A model generated the notes under the pieces. The model saw nothing but the letters and a program-made list of their open reading frames with translations. It was not told the DNA's origin and ran no database searches. Positions 1 to 9,340 of a DNA stretch of 64,000 bases are shown here, one piece after another. How positions within the stretch are numbered: the first letter of the stretch is position 1; every line of letters starts with the position of its first letter. Origin of the DNA: Gammaproteobacteria bacterium (lineage in GTDB: Bacteria > Pseudomonadota > Gammaproteobacteria > SZUA-229); assembly GCA_026995045.1 (NCBI GenBank), contig JALWPK010000257.1:40264-104263 (forward strand), in the 5' to 3' direction. A program made the position numbers and the translations under genes.

Positions 1-175
1 CGTGGTTTTTTGGGTAAATTTTTTTGCTTTCAAACATTTTGCCGATAAAAAATCAAGATTATATTGCGCCCGGCGGCAAAAAAATCTGCGATCACTGGCC
101 GGGAAGGAAGGCTACTGGCGCGACAAAAAAGACTTTGCCTCGCCGCCAGTCCTTCGAATGTTGCGTCTGTTCCGG

Positions 176-1093
176 TTACATCGGTCGCTGAAACCAGCGC
201 AGCACAAAGCGCCGGCGCGCTTCCCGGTTCAGCGGCAACCGGTGGCCGTACTCATAGAACCCCAGCCCGGCCAGAATCAGACCGGCGCCCAGCCATAGCT
301 GTGTGCTGACGGTTTCATGGTTCAGCCAGGCGCCAAGCAGCAGCGCGGTGACCGGGGTAATCAGCGTGATCAGCGCAAGACGCCCGGCGCTGATTCTGGT
401 CAGCAGATAAAAATACAGCGGGAAACCGATGGCCGTGCCGAACACGGCCAGATACACAATCGCCGCCAGCGTTCTGCCGGGAATGCGTTCAGGCCAGTCG
501 GCAAACAGCAGCATGTTCGCTATATATAAAGGTGTCGCCACCAGCAAGCTGCCGGTGGTGATGCTGAGCGCCGGCATCGCCGGTTGCGCGCGCTTGAGCA
601 GCACCGCGCTGCTGGAATGCGCCACCGCAGACAGCAACACACCGAGCACCCCCGCCCAGGCCATCTCACCGAGCTGCGTGCTCTGGTAAAACACCACGCA
701 CAGTCCGGCCAGCCCCAGCAGCATGCCCGCCAGCTTGCCGTCGGCGAACGCCCGTTCCCGCAGCAGCCACGCCGCCAGCAAGCTGGTGAGAATGGGGGTG
801 AGGCCGAAAATCACCGAGATCCAGCCGGACGGAATGTATTGCGCCGCCCAGTACACACTGCTCATGGCGATAAACAGGGGGATGCCGCCCAGCAGATACA
901 CCTTGCGCGCATGGCGGTCGAAGGGAAGCGGCAGCTTGCGCAGTTTCACCATCATCAGCAACAGCAGCAGGCCGAGGCTCATGCGCGCGGCCACGCCAAA
1001 CTCATAGCCCACGCCTTCGCCACTCCAGCGAATGCCGAGCGGGGTGGTGCTCCAGATCAAGATTACAGCAATATACGATGCAGGCGCCGACAT
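176..1093 (-). CDS. EamA/DMT-family transporter
   Basis: ORF 176..1150; ten-helix hydrophobic pattern, 'YIAVILIWSTTPLGIRWSG' and 'LITLITPVTALLLGAWLNHE' typical of EamA domains; start likely at internal MSAPASYIAV (1093). Confidence 0.85.
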   Translation of the reverse strand: MSAPASYIAVILIWSTTPLGIRWSGEGVGYEFGVAARMSLGLLLLLMMVKLRKLPLPFDRHARKVYLLGGIPLFIAMSSVYWAAQYIPSGWISVIFGLTPILTSLLAAWLLRERAFADGKLAGMLLGLAGLCVVFYQSTQLGEMAWAGVLGVLLSAVAHSSSAVLLKRAQPAMPALSITTGSLLVATPLYIANMLLFADWPERIPGRTLAAIVYLAVFGTAIGFPLYFYLLTRISAGRLALITLITPVTALLLGAWLNHETVSTQLWLGAGLILAGLGFYEYGHRLPLNREARRRFVLRWFQRPM

Positions 1094-1110
1094 GGTTTTG
1101 TTCCATCCAT

Positions 1111-1139
1111 AAAAAAAGCCGCTGGGATGGCAGCGGCTT
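1111..1139 (-). terminator. Intrinsic terminator/attenuator hairpin just upstream of the EamA start
   Basis: Minus strand AAGCCGCTG-CCATCC-CAGCGGCTT followed by TTTTTTT, 18 bp before the CDS start. Confidence 0.7.
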
Positions 1140-1164
1140 GGTGAATGCAAAAGAAATCAGGTAT

Positions 1165-1251
1165 TCAATACACAACAAGCCGCCATCGTCGCTGCCACAG
1201 GCGCAGCACGACTTCAGTACGAATCAGCTTGTTGACGGTCTGGATTTGCAT
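1165..1251 (-). CDS. Putative 28-aa leader peptide MQIQTVNKLIRTEVVLRLWQRRWRLVVY
   Basis: Short ORF upstream of the terminator hairpin; its end (GATGGCGGCTTG) can pair with the 5' arm of the terminator. Confidence 0.4.
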   Translation of the reverse strand: MQIQTVNKLIRTEVVLRLWQRRWRLVVY

Positions 1252-1339
1252 GCGCCCAGTGTGTCGTTTCAAAGGCGTCTTGTCAATATGTGCATAAGGG
1301 TTGTTGACCAGCGAGCGGCAAGCGTGTGTACACGGCAGG

Positions 1340-1984
1340 CTAACTGACCGATTGCCTTACAGTTTTCGAACCGCGCAAGCCGAATACAAAAAACTCGACG
1401 CAGCCCATCGCAAAAAAGTAGGCCGAGGCCACGGCAATCGCGCGTTGCGGTTCGCGCTCCCACACGCCACCGCCGCGGCCGGGGTAAACCTGGTTGAGCA
1501 CATCAGGTGTTATGCCCAGTTCCGGTATTGGCAACAGCACCGATGCAAACGCCGCAATGATATAGAGGAACATGCTGATGCCGGATCGTTTCAATATTCG
1601 CTGCGGGTCTTCATCCAGTTGCGTGAACAGTCCGACAGCGCGACCCAGCAATACTGAAACAAAAATCCAGATCAGCTCGGTCGAGCCGATGGAAGCGCTG
1701 ACGCCAAACACGAACAGGCTGTAAAAACCGATTAGCGCAACAAACACCAGAGCGCGTCCTGTCGCGCTGTTTTGCCTGGCGGCGAGCATGGTCATGAACA
1801 CGCCGGAATGAATCAGAATGAACTCCAGCACCAGCAAGCCGACCGCGAACGGAACCCATTTGCCGTTATCCCAGTTCAGCGGATGCCGCCACACATCCAG
1901 CAACACCCAGCTGAGCGCAAAACAGGGAATCGCGCTGGACAGCGCGCCGAACCAGTGGCGAATCAATGACAGGCTGTTTTGCAT
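1340..1984 (-). CDS. Integral membrane protein (DUF6498-like)
   Basis: Hydrophobic multi-helix ORF, 214 aa. Confidence 0.55.
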   Translation of the reverse strand: MQNSLSLIRHWFGALSSAIPCFALSWVLLDVWRHPLNWDNGKWVPFAVGLLVLEFILIHSGVFMTMLAARQNSATGRALVFVALIGFYSLFVFGVSASIGSTELIWIFVSVLLGRAVGLFTQLDEDPQRILKRSGISMFLYIIAAFASVLLPIPELGITPDVLNQVYPGRGGGVWEREPQRAIAVASAYFFAMGCVEFFVFGLRGSKTVRQSVS

Positions 1985-2044
1985 AAGCCTTATTTAGCAC
2001 AGATGAAACATGTGTGTGACGGGAGCCAGCCTGGCTTGCAAAGC

Positions 2045-2090
2045 TTGACCTGCATCAACCCGCAAACCCTGTCGACTTGATGTGCATCAA
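2045..2090. promoter_or_regulatory. Two FNR/CRP-family-like palindromes
   Basis: TTGACCTGCATCAA (2045-2058) and TTGATGTGCATCAA (2077-2090, perfect TTGATN4ATCAA), centres 32 bp apart, upstream of the 2180 ORF. Confidence 0.65.
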
Positions 2091-2179
2091 CGCCGCTAGT
2101 CTGGTGATTGCTAGATTAGAACACAGTTTATGGCGCATGCTCCTGTGCGCCCGGTTAACCGACAAATGAGGAAAACACC

Positions 2180-2443
2180 ATGCAAGCGATTAAAACCCTG
2201 CTCGTCACACTGCTGCTGAGCGGCAGCATCATCGCCGCGCCGGTACAGGCCAAGGAATTCAAAGTGAAGTGTTCATCGTTTGATGACTGTATGAAAAAAG
2301 GCGACCTGCTGACCAAAAAACGCAAACTGTCGCTGGCGCAGGAAGCCTATCGCAACGCCATCAAGTTCGACATCGAAAACCGCGATGCCTGGCGCAAGTT
2401 TGAAAAAATCGTGGTGCGCATTTCCGAAGAAGGCGGCTGTTAA
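2180..2443 (+). CDS. Small exported protein, TPR-like segment
   Basis: 87 aa, signal peptide 'TLLVTLLLSGSIIAAPVQA', then 'SLAQEAYRNAIKFDIENRDAWRKFEKI'. Confidence 0.55.
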   Translation: MQAIKTLLVTLLLSGSIIAAPVQAKEFKVKCSSFDDCMKKGDLLTKKRKLSLAQEAYRNAIKFDIENRDAWRKFEKIVVRISEEGGC

Positions 2444-2470
2444 AGCCTGCTTTTTCATCAACGTGGAGGC

Positions 2471-3958
2471 GTGACGATGTTGAGTCTGAAAAAACAGTGG
2501 CCGTTCTGGGTCAGTGGCGTATTTGTCGGCGTCGCCGAAATCATGAATTACATTGTGCTGGAAAAACCGATCGGCCTGACCACCGGGCTGGTGGAAATGA
2601 CCGCCGCGATGCAGCAAACCGTGTTGCCGGAAAGCATTGATTGGTGGTCGCGCGCCTACGATCCCAATGTGCACTGGATTATTATCGGTGTGGTGGTTGG
2701 CGCATGGCTGGTGGCGCGCGCCGAAGGCGAGTCGCGCGGCTGGGTGAAGTATCCGGCGCGTGAGCTGGTGCTGGCGTTCATTGGCGGCTTTGTTTTCAGT
2801 TTTGGCACGCGTCTGGCGCACGGCTGCACCACGCATCATTTTCTCGGCGGGCTGCCATCGATGTCGACCGCGTCGCTGCTCTATCTCACCACGATTTTAC
2901 CGGCCGGTTTTCTTACCTTTTATCTGATGAGCAAGATGCGCATCGGCTATGTGTTCAAGGGGCAGGAAAACCGCGCCACATCCGAAGCCGGTTGCAAGCT
3001 GGGGGGCAAGCTGGCGCTGGATGGCCTGGCCTGTGAAGCCAGCCGCGATTACAACCCGAAACGCGACTGGTTGCGTATTGCGATACTGGTGTTCATGTTT
3101 CTGTTTTTCGGCAACGCTATCGTCGGTTCGTTTTTGTATGGCACAGAGGACGGTCTGTTCGGCTGGAACTATGCGGTCAGTTCGATTGGCTGGGGGCTGG
3201 CGATCTGGCTGTTTCTGGTCGGCGCGGTCGCCGGCGTTGGCATGGCCAAAACCGGTTTCGGCACCGAGTGCGCTTTCATGACGCCGGAAATTTCCATGGG
3301 ACTGGAACACCAGGAAAATTTCTTCGAAAAGAAATGGCTGATACCCGGCAGCACCCGTTTCATGTTTCGCTCGATGTCGCCGTTTACCGCCATCTTTATT
3401 GAAATTCTGCTGCTGTGGGCGGCCATCATGATTGGCTGGCAGTTCTTTGATATCAAACTGCCGCTGGGCATGAACCCGACCTGGATGTTGTTGCTGGGCG
3501 CCGCCTGTCAGGGCTTTGGCTCGGTCGCGATGATTGGCTGTGAAATCCGCACTTACATGCGGCTGGGGCTGGGTTATATGACGGCGGTTGCCGCTTTTCC
3601 CGGCTTCCTGCTTGGTTATTTGCCGTACACATTGTATGTGGATTTCTGGGAAGACCTGGCGCGTGACACCACCATCACCCGCATCAAGCATGTGCCGGCA
3701 ATCTTCAGTCACGATGCGACCATTCAGGCGGTAGTGGGCCTGTTATACGGTTTGCTGGTGGCGTTGTTGCTGGTGTGGAGTATTCGTCGCGGCATGCGTC
3801 TTACCGGATTCAGCTTCCGCGAGTTGATGACACATGCCAATGACGAGCTCACGCTCAAATATTTTGATCGTCTGGACAAGCAGCAAAACGGCGCCGGCAA
3901 CGGCGTAGCGCAACAAAAACCGGACAGCTTTGGCTCACCGGCAGTGGAGGGCGCATAA
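2471..3958 (+). CDS. YeeE/YedE-family (sulfur transport-like) membrane protein
   Basis: 495 aa; 'FSFGTRLAHGCTTHHFLGG' and 'GFGTECAFMTPE' Cys motifs typical of YeeE/YedE. Confidence 0.85.
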   Translation: MTMLSLKKQWPFWVSGVFVGVAEIMNYIVLEKPIGLTTGLVEMTAAMQQTVLPESIDWWSRAYDPNVHWIIIGVVVGAWLVARAEGESRGWVKYPARELVLAFIGGFVFSFGTRLAHGCTTHHFLGGLPSMSTASLLYLTTILPAGFLTFYLMSKMRIGYVFKGQENRATSEAGCKLGGKLALDGLACEASRDYNPKRDWLRIAILVFMFLFFGNAIVGSFLYGTEDGLFGWNYAVSSIGWGLAIWLFLVGAVAGVGMAKTGFGTECAFMTPEISMGLEHQENFFEKKWLIPGSTRFMFRSMSPFTAIFIEILLLWAAIMIGWQFFDIKLPLGMNPTWMLLLGAACQGFGSVAMIGCEIRTYMRLGLGYMTAVAAFPGFLLGYLPYTLYVDFWEDLARDTTITRIKHVPAIFSHDATIQAVVGLLYGLLVALLLVWSIRRGMRLTGFSFRELMTHANDELTLKYFDRLDKQQNGAGNGVAQQKPDSFGSPAVEGA

Positions 3959-3959
3959 C

Positions 3960-4682
3960 GTGGCGGACACAATTGCTCGCAGAAAATTATTGCAGGCGAT
4001 GCTGGCGTTGCCGGTTGCTGCAATCACACCACCAATAGTAACTGCCGGTGAATATTCACATTATGGCTTCGGCCTGTCGTGGCCACAGTTTGTTAACCAG
4101 ATGGAATTTCTGGCAAATGAACGGGCGGCTGACCGGGTCTCTGAAATACAGGTGGCGTGGCGTGGGTTGCATTGGCTGCAATTACTGGATGTGCAGGACC
4201 CGCTGTTTGAACAGGCAGTCAGGGATGCCACCGAATCAGGAAATGCATTCTGGTTATGGCAACGCCTGATCAAGGACGATATTCTCAATGGTGGCATACT
4301 CAATATTGATAGCGACAAACTGGTGCAATTGCATGACCACCCCGGCGCAACCGGCCTGTTGCGTATTCTTGAAGGCAAGGCGGAAGTGTGGCAATACGAT
4401 ATTGATCAACCGGCAACCGCTGAGCATGAAGATGGCAAGGTTGTACTCAAGCGTGTTGCTCATCGTGTATTGCTGCCCGGTGACACAGCAGTGCTAACGC
4501 CGGATGAAGGCAATATTCACGCGCTCAGGTCAGTTAGCAAGAACTGCCGTATGCTCGACTTTTTTATCCCTCCCTACGAACGTAAAAAACGCACCTGGTA
4601 TGAGCCTGTTGATGCCGGTTGGCGGCATCAGGAAAGCATCATCTGCATCCCGGTTTCTGACAGGCAATTTACCGCAGTATAA
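3960..4682 (+). CDS. PCO/ADO-like thiol dioxygenase (cupin fold) with Tat-like signal
   Basis: GTG start at 3960 gives VADTIARRKLLQAMLALPVAA; 'LHDHPGATGLLRILEGKAEVWQYD', 'GNIHALRS' and 'CRMLDFFIPPYE..RTWYEP' match the ADO/PCO cupin pattern. Confidence 0.7.
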   Translation: MADTIARRKLLQAMLALPVAAITPPIVTAGEYSHYGFGLSWPQFVNQMEFLANERAADRVSEIQVAWRGLHWLQLLDVQDPLFEQAVRDATESGNAFWLWQRLIKDDILNGGILNIDSDKLVQLHDHPGATGLLRILEGKAEVWQYDIDQPATAEHEDGKVVLKRVAHRVLLPGDTAVLTPDEGNIHALRSVSKNCRMLDFFIPPYERKKRTWYEPVDAGWRHQESIICIPVSDRQFTAV

Positions 4683-4720
4683 ATTTTATTGACAAGCATG
4701 AAAGCATGCAGGAGAAAACA

Positions 4721-5323
4721 ATGAGTCCAACGGCAAGAAAATTCATCGGTTATATTTTAACTCTGATGTTATTCACCGCTTTTACAGGCGCAGTGTATGC
4801 TGATGACTGGTCGAACCTGAACAAGCACAAGCAAACCAAACTGGGTTTGTATATGACTGCGAAGCAGGCGTATGACTACACCATGAACAACATGGAAAAG
4901 ACCCTGTTTGTGGATATACGCACCCCGTCCGAGCTCAACTATCTGGGCGCGGCGACGGTGATGGACAAACATGTGCCACTGGTTTTTATGGATTCCAGTG
5001 GCTGGAATGACAAAAAACATCGATACAAAAGACGCAAAAACAAAAACTTTGTTGCTGATATCGGCAAGGCGCTGAAAGAAAAGGGTCTGACAAAAAATGA
5101 CACGGTTATTTTAATGTGCCGCTCCGGCAAGCGCAGCGCCAAAGCTGTCAACATGCTGGCGGATGCCGGTTACACCAGGGTATACACTGTAGTCGATGGT
5201 TACGAAGGTGACAAAGCGAAAAAGGGCAAGGACAAGGGCAAGCGCGTGGTGAATGGCTGGAAAAATTCCGGTTTGCCGTGGACCTATACTCTCGACAGGG
5301 ATTATATGTACTTCACCAAATAA
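4721..5323 (+). CDS. Periplasmic rhodanese-like domain protein
   Basis: Signal peptide; 'LFVDIRTPSELNYLGA', catalytic-type loop 'ILMCRSGKRSAKAVNML'. Confidence 0.85.
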   Translation: MSPTARKFIGYILTLMLFTAFTGAVYADDWSNLNKHKQTKLGLYMTAKQAYDYTMNNMEKTLFVDIRTPSELNYLGAATVMDKHVPLVFMDSSGWNDKKHRYKRRKNKNFVADIGKALKEKGLTKNDTVILMCRSGKRSAKAVNMLADAGYTRVYTVVDGYEGDKAKKGKDKGKRVVNGWKNSGLPWTYTLDRDYMYFTK

Positions 5324-5471
5324 ACTTGGCGTAGCTTGCGTTACAGTAGATGTCTGCCAGGAGTCATCCATTGTTTCTGATGGGCGTCAATGGGCGAAGC
5401 CTGGGGGGTTGTCGATACCGTCTTGGCGATTGTCATATCTTCGTAACATTGGCGGCTTACAATATGCCGCC

Positions 5472-7670
5472 ATGCAAGCCGTCACACAGCAAAAAAAATA
5501 TAATCAGCGAGCCCTCAAGGATCGTCTGACAGATTTTTTTGTCAGTCTTGGTGGTATCGCGGTGATTGTTTCTATCCTGTTGATTTTCTTATATCTGATC
5601 TATGTGGTTGCGCCCATGTTTGGCGCGGCGACAATCCGTGAGCAGGCAACCTACCCCGCGCCGGGAGGGGGGGAAACCCTGCTGCTGGGGCAGGAGGAGC
5701 GTGGCACGGTCGCGATGCGTCTGGTTGATGACGGGCGTATCGTGTTTTTCAATACGCGCACGGGGGAAACGGTGCTGGATCAGACGCTGGATTTACCCGC
5801 GCCGGTCAGCAGTGTGGCGGCAAATCTCAACAGAGTGGCGCTGGGCTTGCAGAATGGTCAGGCGGTGGTGCTGCAATATGACTTTGAGTTGAGCTATCCG
5901 GATAATGTTCGCACAGTGACGCCGCATTTGCGCTATCCACTGGGCGAGCAGCCACTGGTGCTGGATGAAGATGCGCAGGCGCTCGAACAGGTTGTTATCC
6001 AGTTGAATGAAGACGTGATCGGGCTGGCCGCGGTAACTGATGACAGGCGCTTGGTATTTGCGCGATATGTGCGTGAAGAATCATTCCTTGATGGCGAAAT
6101 TACTACCTCGCTGGAATCCCTGTCCGCCATCGCATTTGAGGGTCAAATTATTGATATTGCCCTGACGCCATCTCTGGATCATTTGTATGCCGCACGCCAG
6201 CAGGCCATCTTGACCGATTATGCGCTGAACGAAGACGGCTTCGCAGAAATAGTAGAGCAGTACCATTTGACTGACGATATCACCAGCATTGACTTGCTGC
6301 TGGGAGGCAGTTCACTGCTGGTGGCGCTGGATAGCGGTGAGGTGCAGCAATGGATGTCCGTGCGAACCGAAAACGACCGCCAGCTGAAGCAGATACGCGC
6401 CTTCAGTGCCGAGCAGCATCCGGTGACTGCATTGGCAACGGAGCAGCAGCGCAAAGGGTTTGCCGTAGCCGATACTCAGGGCGACATCACACTTTACTAC
6501 GCCACCTCCAACCGGACGCTGGCGCAAATCAATACTGCTCGCAGCCGTATCGAGCACATGGCGTGGTCGGCTCGTGCTACAGATCTGCTCGCCATTGACG
6601 CTGAACAGCGCATGCATGTTTACAATGTCGAGAATGAATACCCTGAGGTGTCCTGGCAGGTGTTGTGGGGTAAGGTATGGTATGAAGGTTATGATGAGCC
6701 GGATTACATCTGGCAGTCATCAAGCTCAACCAATGATTTTGAACCCAAATATTCCCTGGTTCCACTGTCCTTTGGCACCATCAAGGCGGCCTTGTACGCC
6801 ATGTTGTTTGCCGTGCCAATTGCATTGTTTGGCGCCATGTACACAGCGCAGTTTATGGCTCCACGCATGCGGCAAACCGTCAAGCCGGCGATCGAGATTA
6901 TGGAAGCGTTGCCAACGGTCATTTTGGGGTTTCTGGCCGGTTTGTGGCTGGCGCCCTATGTTGAAACCCATCTGGCGGGCATCTTCACTCTGCTGCTGAT
7001 ATTACCACTCGGTTTTCTGCTGTTTGCCTGGCTATGGCGCTATGCGCCAAATCAAAAACTGAGTCAGGGCTGGGAAGCCGCCATGCTGATGCCGGTGGTG
7101 TTATTGCTGATCTGGCTGTCAATGAGCCTGAGCGCGCCATTGGAGCACTGGCTGTTTGGTGGCGACATGCGCAGCTGGATGAGTGAGCGCTGGGGACTGG
7201 GTTATGACCAGCGCAATGCGTTGGTAGTGGGTTTGATTATGGGGTTTGCCATTATTCCCACAATTTTCTCGATCGCCGAGGACGCCCTGTTCAGTGTGCC
7301 GCAGCATCTGATTCGAGGGTCACTTGCACTGGGCGCCAGTCGCTGGCAAACCATGATGCGTGTAGTGCTGCCTGCCGCCAGCCCGGCTGTTTTTTCAGCC
7401 TTGATGATGGGCTTTGGCCGCGCGGTGGGTGAAACCATGATTGTGCTGATGGCGACCGGGAATACACCGCTGATAGATATGAGTATTTTCCAGGGCATGC
7501 GCACACTCGCAGCCAACATCGCGGTGGAAGTCCCGGAGGCGGAAGTGGCCAGTACGCATTATCGTGTGCTGTTTCTGGCGGCGCTGTTGCTGTTTCTGTT
7601 CACATTCGTCTTCAATACGCTGGCGGAAGTGATACGTCATCGCCTGCGTCAACGCTACAGTGGCCTGTGA
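5472..7670 (+). CDS. pstC: Phosphate ABC transporter permease PstC (long form)
   Basis: C-terminal permease domain 'EIMEALPTVILGFLAGLWLAP...RGSLALGASRWQTMMRVVLPAASP'; large periplasmic insert; likely start MQAVTQQKK at 5472. Confidence 0.92.
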   Translation: MQAVTQQKKYNQRALKDRLTDFFVSLGGIAVIVSILLIFLYLIYVVAPMFGAATIREQATYPAPGGGETLLLGQEERGTVAMRLVDDGRIVFFNTRTGETVLDQTLDLPAPVSSVAANLNRVALGLQNGQAVVLQYDFELSYPDNVRTVTPHLRYPLGEQPLVLDEDAQALEQVVIQLNEDVIGLAAVTDDRRLVFARYVREESFLDGEITTSLESLSAIAFEGQIIDIALTPSLDHLYAARQQAILTDYALNEDGFAEIVEQYHLTDDITSIDLLLGGSSLLVALDSGEVQQWMSVRTENDRQLKQIRAFSAEQHPVTALATEQQRKGFAVADTQGDITLYYATSNRTLAQINTARSRIEHMAWSARATDLLAIDAEQRMHVYNVENEYPEVSWQVLWGKVWYEGYDEPDYIWQSSSSTNDFEPKYSLVPLSFGTIKAALYAMLFAVPIALFGAMYTAQFMAPRMRQTVKPAIEIMEALPTVILGFLAGLWLAPYVETHLAGIFTLLLILPLGFLLFAWLWRYAPNQKLSQGWEAAMLMPVVLLLIWLSMSLSAPLEHWLFGGDMRSWMSERWGLGYDQRNALVVGLIMGFAIIPTIFSIAEDALFSVPQHLIRGSLALGASRWQTMMRVVLPAASPAVFSALMMGFGRAVGETMIVLMATGNTPLIDMSIFQGMRTLAANIAVEVPEAEVASTHYRVLFLAALLLFLFTFVFNTLAEVIRHRLRQRYSGL

Positions 7671-9307
7671 TGAGGCAGTGGTTTAATAGCGGCGCCCCCT
7701 GGATATGGCTCAATGCTGGCGCCATCGCTATCGCACTGGTTGCCGTGTCTGGTTTGCTGGCGTTGATACTGGTGCGCGGTATGTCGCATTTCTGGCCTGC
7801 GGATGTCACGGTTTTTTACTTTCAGAATGATGCAGCGCAGCAGGTCGTAATTGCTGAAGTCATTGAGTCGGAAACAGCGCCTGCCGATGCGCTGCATGGC
7901 CTGGTAACCGACAGAAAAACGGTGACGCGCTATCTGGTGAAAACAGGTAACCGCGACATTCTGGGAAGTGATTTCAGGTGGTTGTATGATATTGACTTGC
8001 AACAGCAAAACACACCAGCGGATATCATGGTGCTGGAGCGTATTGAATGGGGCAACTTTTATGGTTACCTGGAGGCGGTTCTTGAAAACGGGAAAATCGT
8101 GGCAGAAGGTGACGCCGCCTGGCAGGCATTTCAGGAAAGGCTGCAGCAAACGGCGGCCATCCGCTCGCAAATTCTCGATATAGAGAAACATGATATTGGC
8201 GCAATCAATTACCAGCGTGAGCGCCTGCGGCTTAAGCAGCGTCGACTGGAACTTGATGGCGAACTGACAACACAGGTCCGGCAGTTAATCGAGCAGCAAC
8301 GTCAGCAGCTACAGCAGCAATATGACGCCTTGCTGGAAAAAAGCAGCACACTGAAGCAACGCCTGCACCGTGACGCTATTCGCGCCAGCATTATGGATGG
8401 ACGCAAGGTGACCATACCGATGGAAAAAATCATCAAGGCATGGCAGCCAAACAAAATGTCTGTGCTCGGCAAGCTGGTGTTTTACGTCAGCGACTTGTGG
8501 GAGTTTGTCAGCGAAGATCCGCGTGAAGCCAATACTGAAGGGGGGATTTTCCCCGCCATATTCGGCACCGTAATGATGGTGTTGTTGATGTCGGTAATGG
8601 TGACGCCGTTCGGAGTGATTGCAGCTGTCTATTTGCGAGAATATGCAAGCCAGGGCGGCTTGACGCGTTTGATACGAATTGCAGTGAATAATCTGGCGGG
8701 CGTACCCTCTATCGTTTACGGTGTCTTTGGGTTGGGTTTCTTTGTGTATTTTATCGGTGGTCATGTCGATCAGGCGCTGTATCCCGAGGCCTTGCCATCA
8801 CCCACCTTTGGTACGCCCGGGTTGTTATGGTCGTCGCTGACACTGGCCTTGCTGACCTTGCCAGTGGTGATTGTTGCAACGGAAGAAGGCTTGTCGCGCA
8901 TACCGCGCAGCCTGCGTGAAGGCAGTCTTGCGCTGGGCGCAACCAAGGCGGAAACGCTCTGGCGGGTGGTGTTGCCGATGGCAAGCCCGGCCATAATGAC
9001 CGGGCTGATTCTGGCGGTGGCGCGCGCTGCGGGAGAAGTGGCGCCACTGATGCTGGTCGGAGTGGTCAAGCTCGCGCCTGATCTGCCGCTGGACGGGAAT
9101 TTTCCGTTTCTGCACCTTGAGCGAAAGTTTATGCATCTGGGATTTCATATCTATGATGTCGGTTTTCAGAGTCCGAATGTAGAAGCGGCTAGGCCACTGG
9201 TTTACGCCACTTCGTTTTTGCTGGTCGTGGTGATCGTTTCACTCAACCTCACGGCGATTAACCTTCGTAATCGCCTGCGTGAAAAATATCGGGCGCTGGA
9301 TGGGTAG
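7667..9307 (+). CDS. pstA: Phosphate ABC transporter permease PstA
   Basis: 'GVIAAVYLREYA..LTRLIRIAVNNLAGVPSIVYGVFGLGFFV' and 'LREGSLALGATKAETLWRVVLPMASPAIMTG'; overlaps pstC stop. Confidence 0.93.
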   Translation: MMRQWFNSGAPWIWLNAGAIAIALVAVSGLLALILVRGMSHFWPADVTVFYFQNDAAQQVVIAEVIESETAPADALHGLVTDRKTVTRYLVKTGNRDILGSDFRWLYDIDLQQQNTPADIMVLERIEWGNFYGYLEAVLENGKIVAEGDAAWQAFQERLQQTAAIRSQILDIEKHDIGAINYQRERLRLKQRRLELDGELTTQVRQLIEQQRQQLQQQYDALLEKSSTLKQRLHRDAIRASIMDGRKVTIPMEKIIKAWQPNKMSVLGKLVFYVSDLWEFVSEDPREANTEGGIFPAIFGTVMMVLLMSVMVTPFGVIAAVYLREYASQGGLTRLIRIAVNNLAGVPSIVYGVFGLGFFVYFIGGHVDQALYPEALPSPTFGTPGLLWSSLTLALLTLPVVIVATEEGLSRIPRSLREGSLALGATKAETLWRVVLPMASPAIMTGLILAVARAAGEVAPLMLVGVVKLAPDLPLDGNFPFLHLERKFMHLGFHIYDVGFQSPNVEAARPLVYATSFLLVVVIVSLNLTAINLRNRLREKYRALDG

Positions 9308-9340
9308 CCTGCAAGTTGTACGTGTTGTACCGGAAATAAT

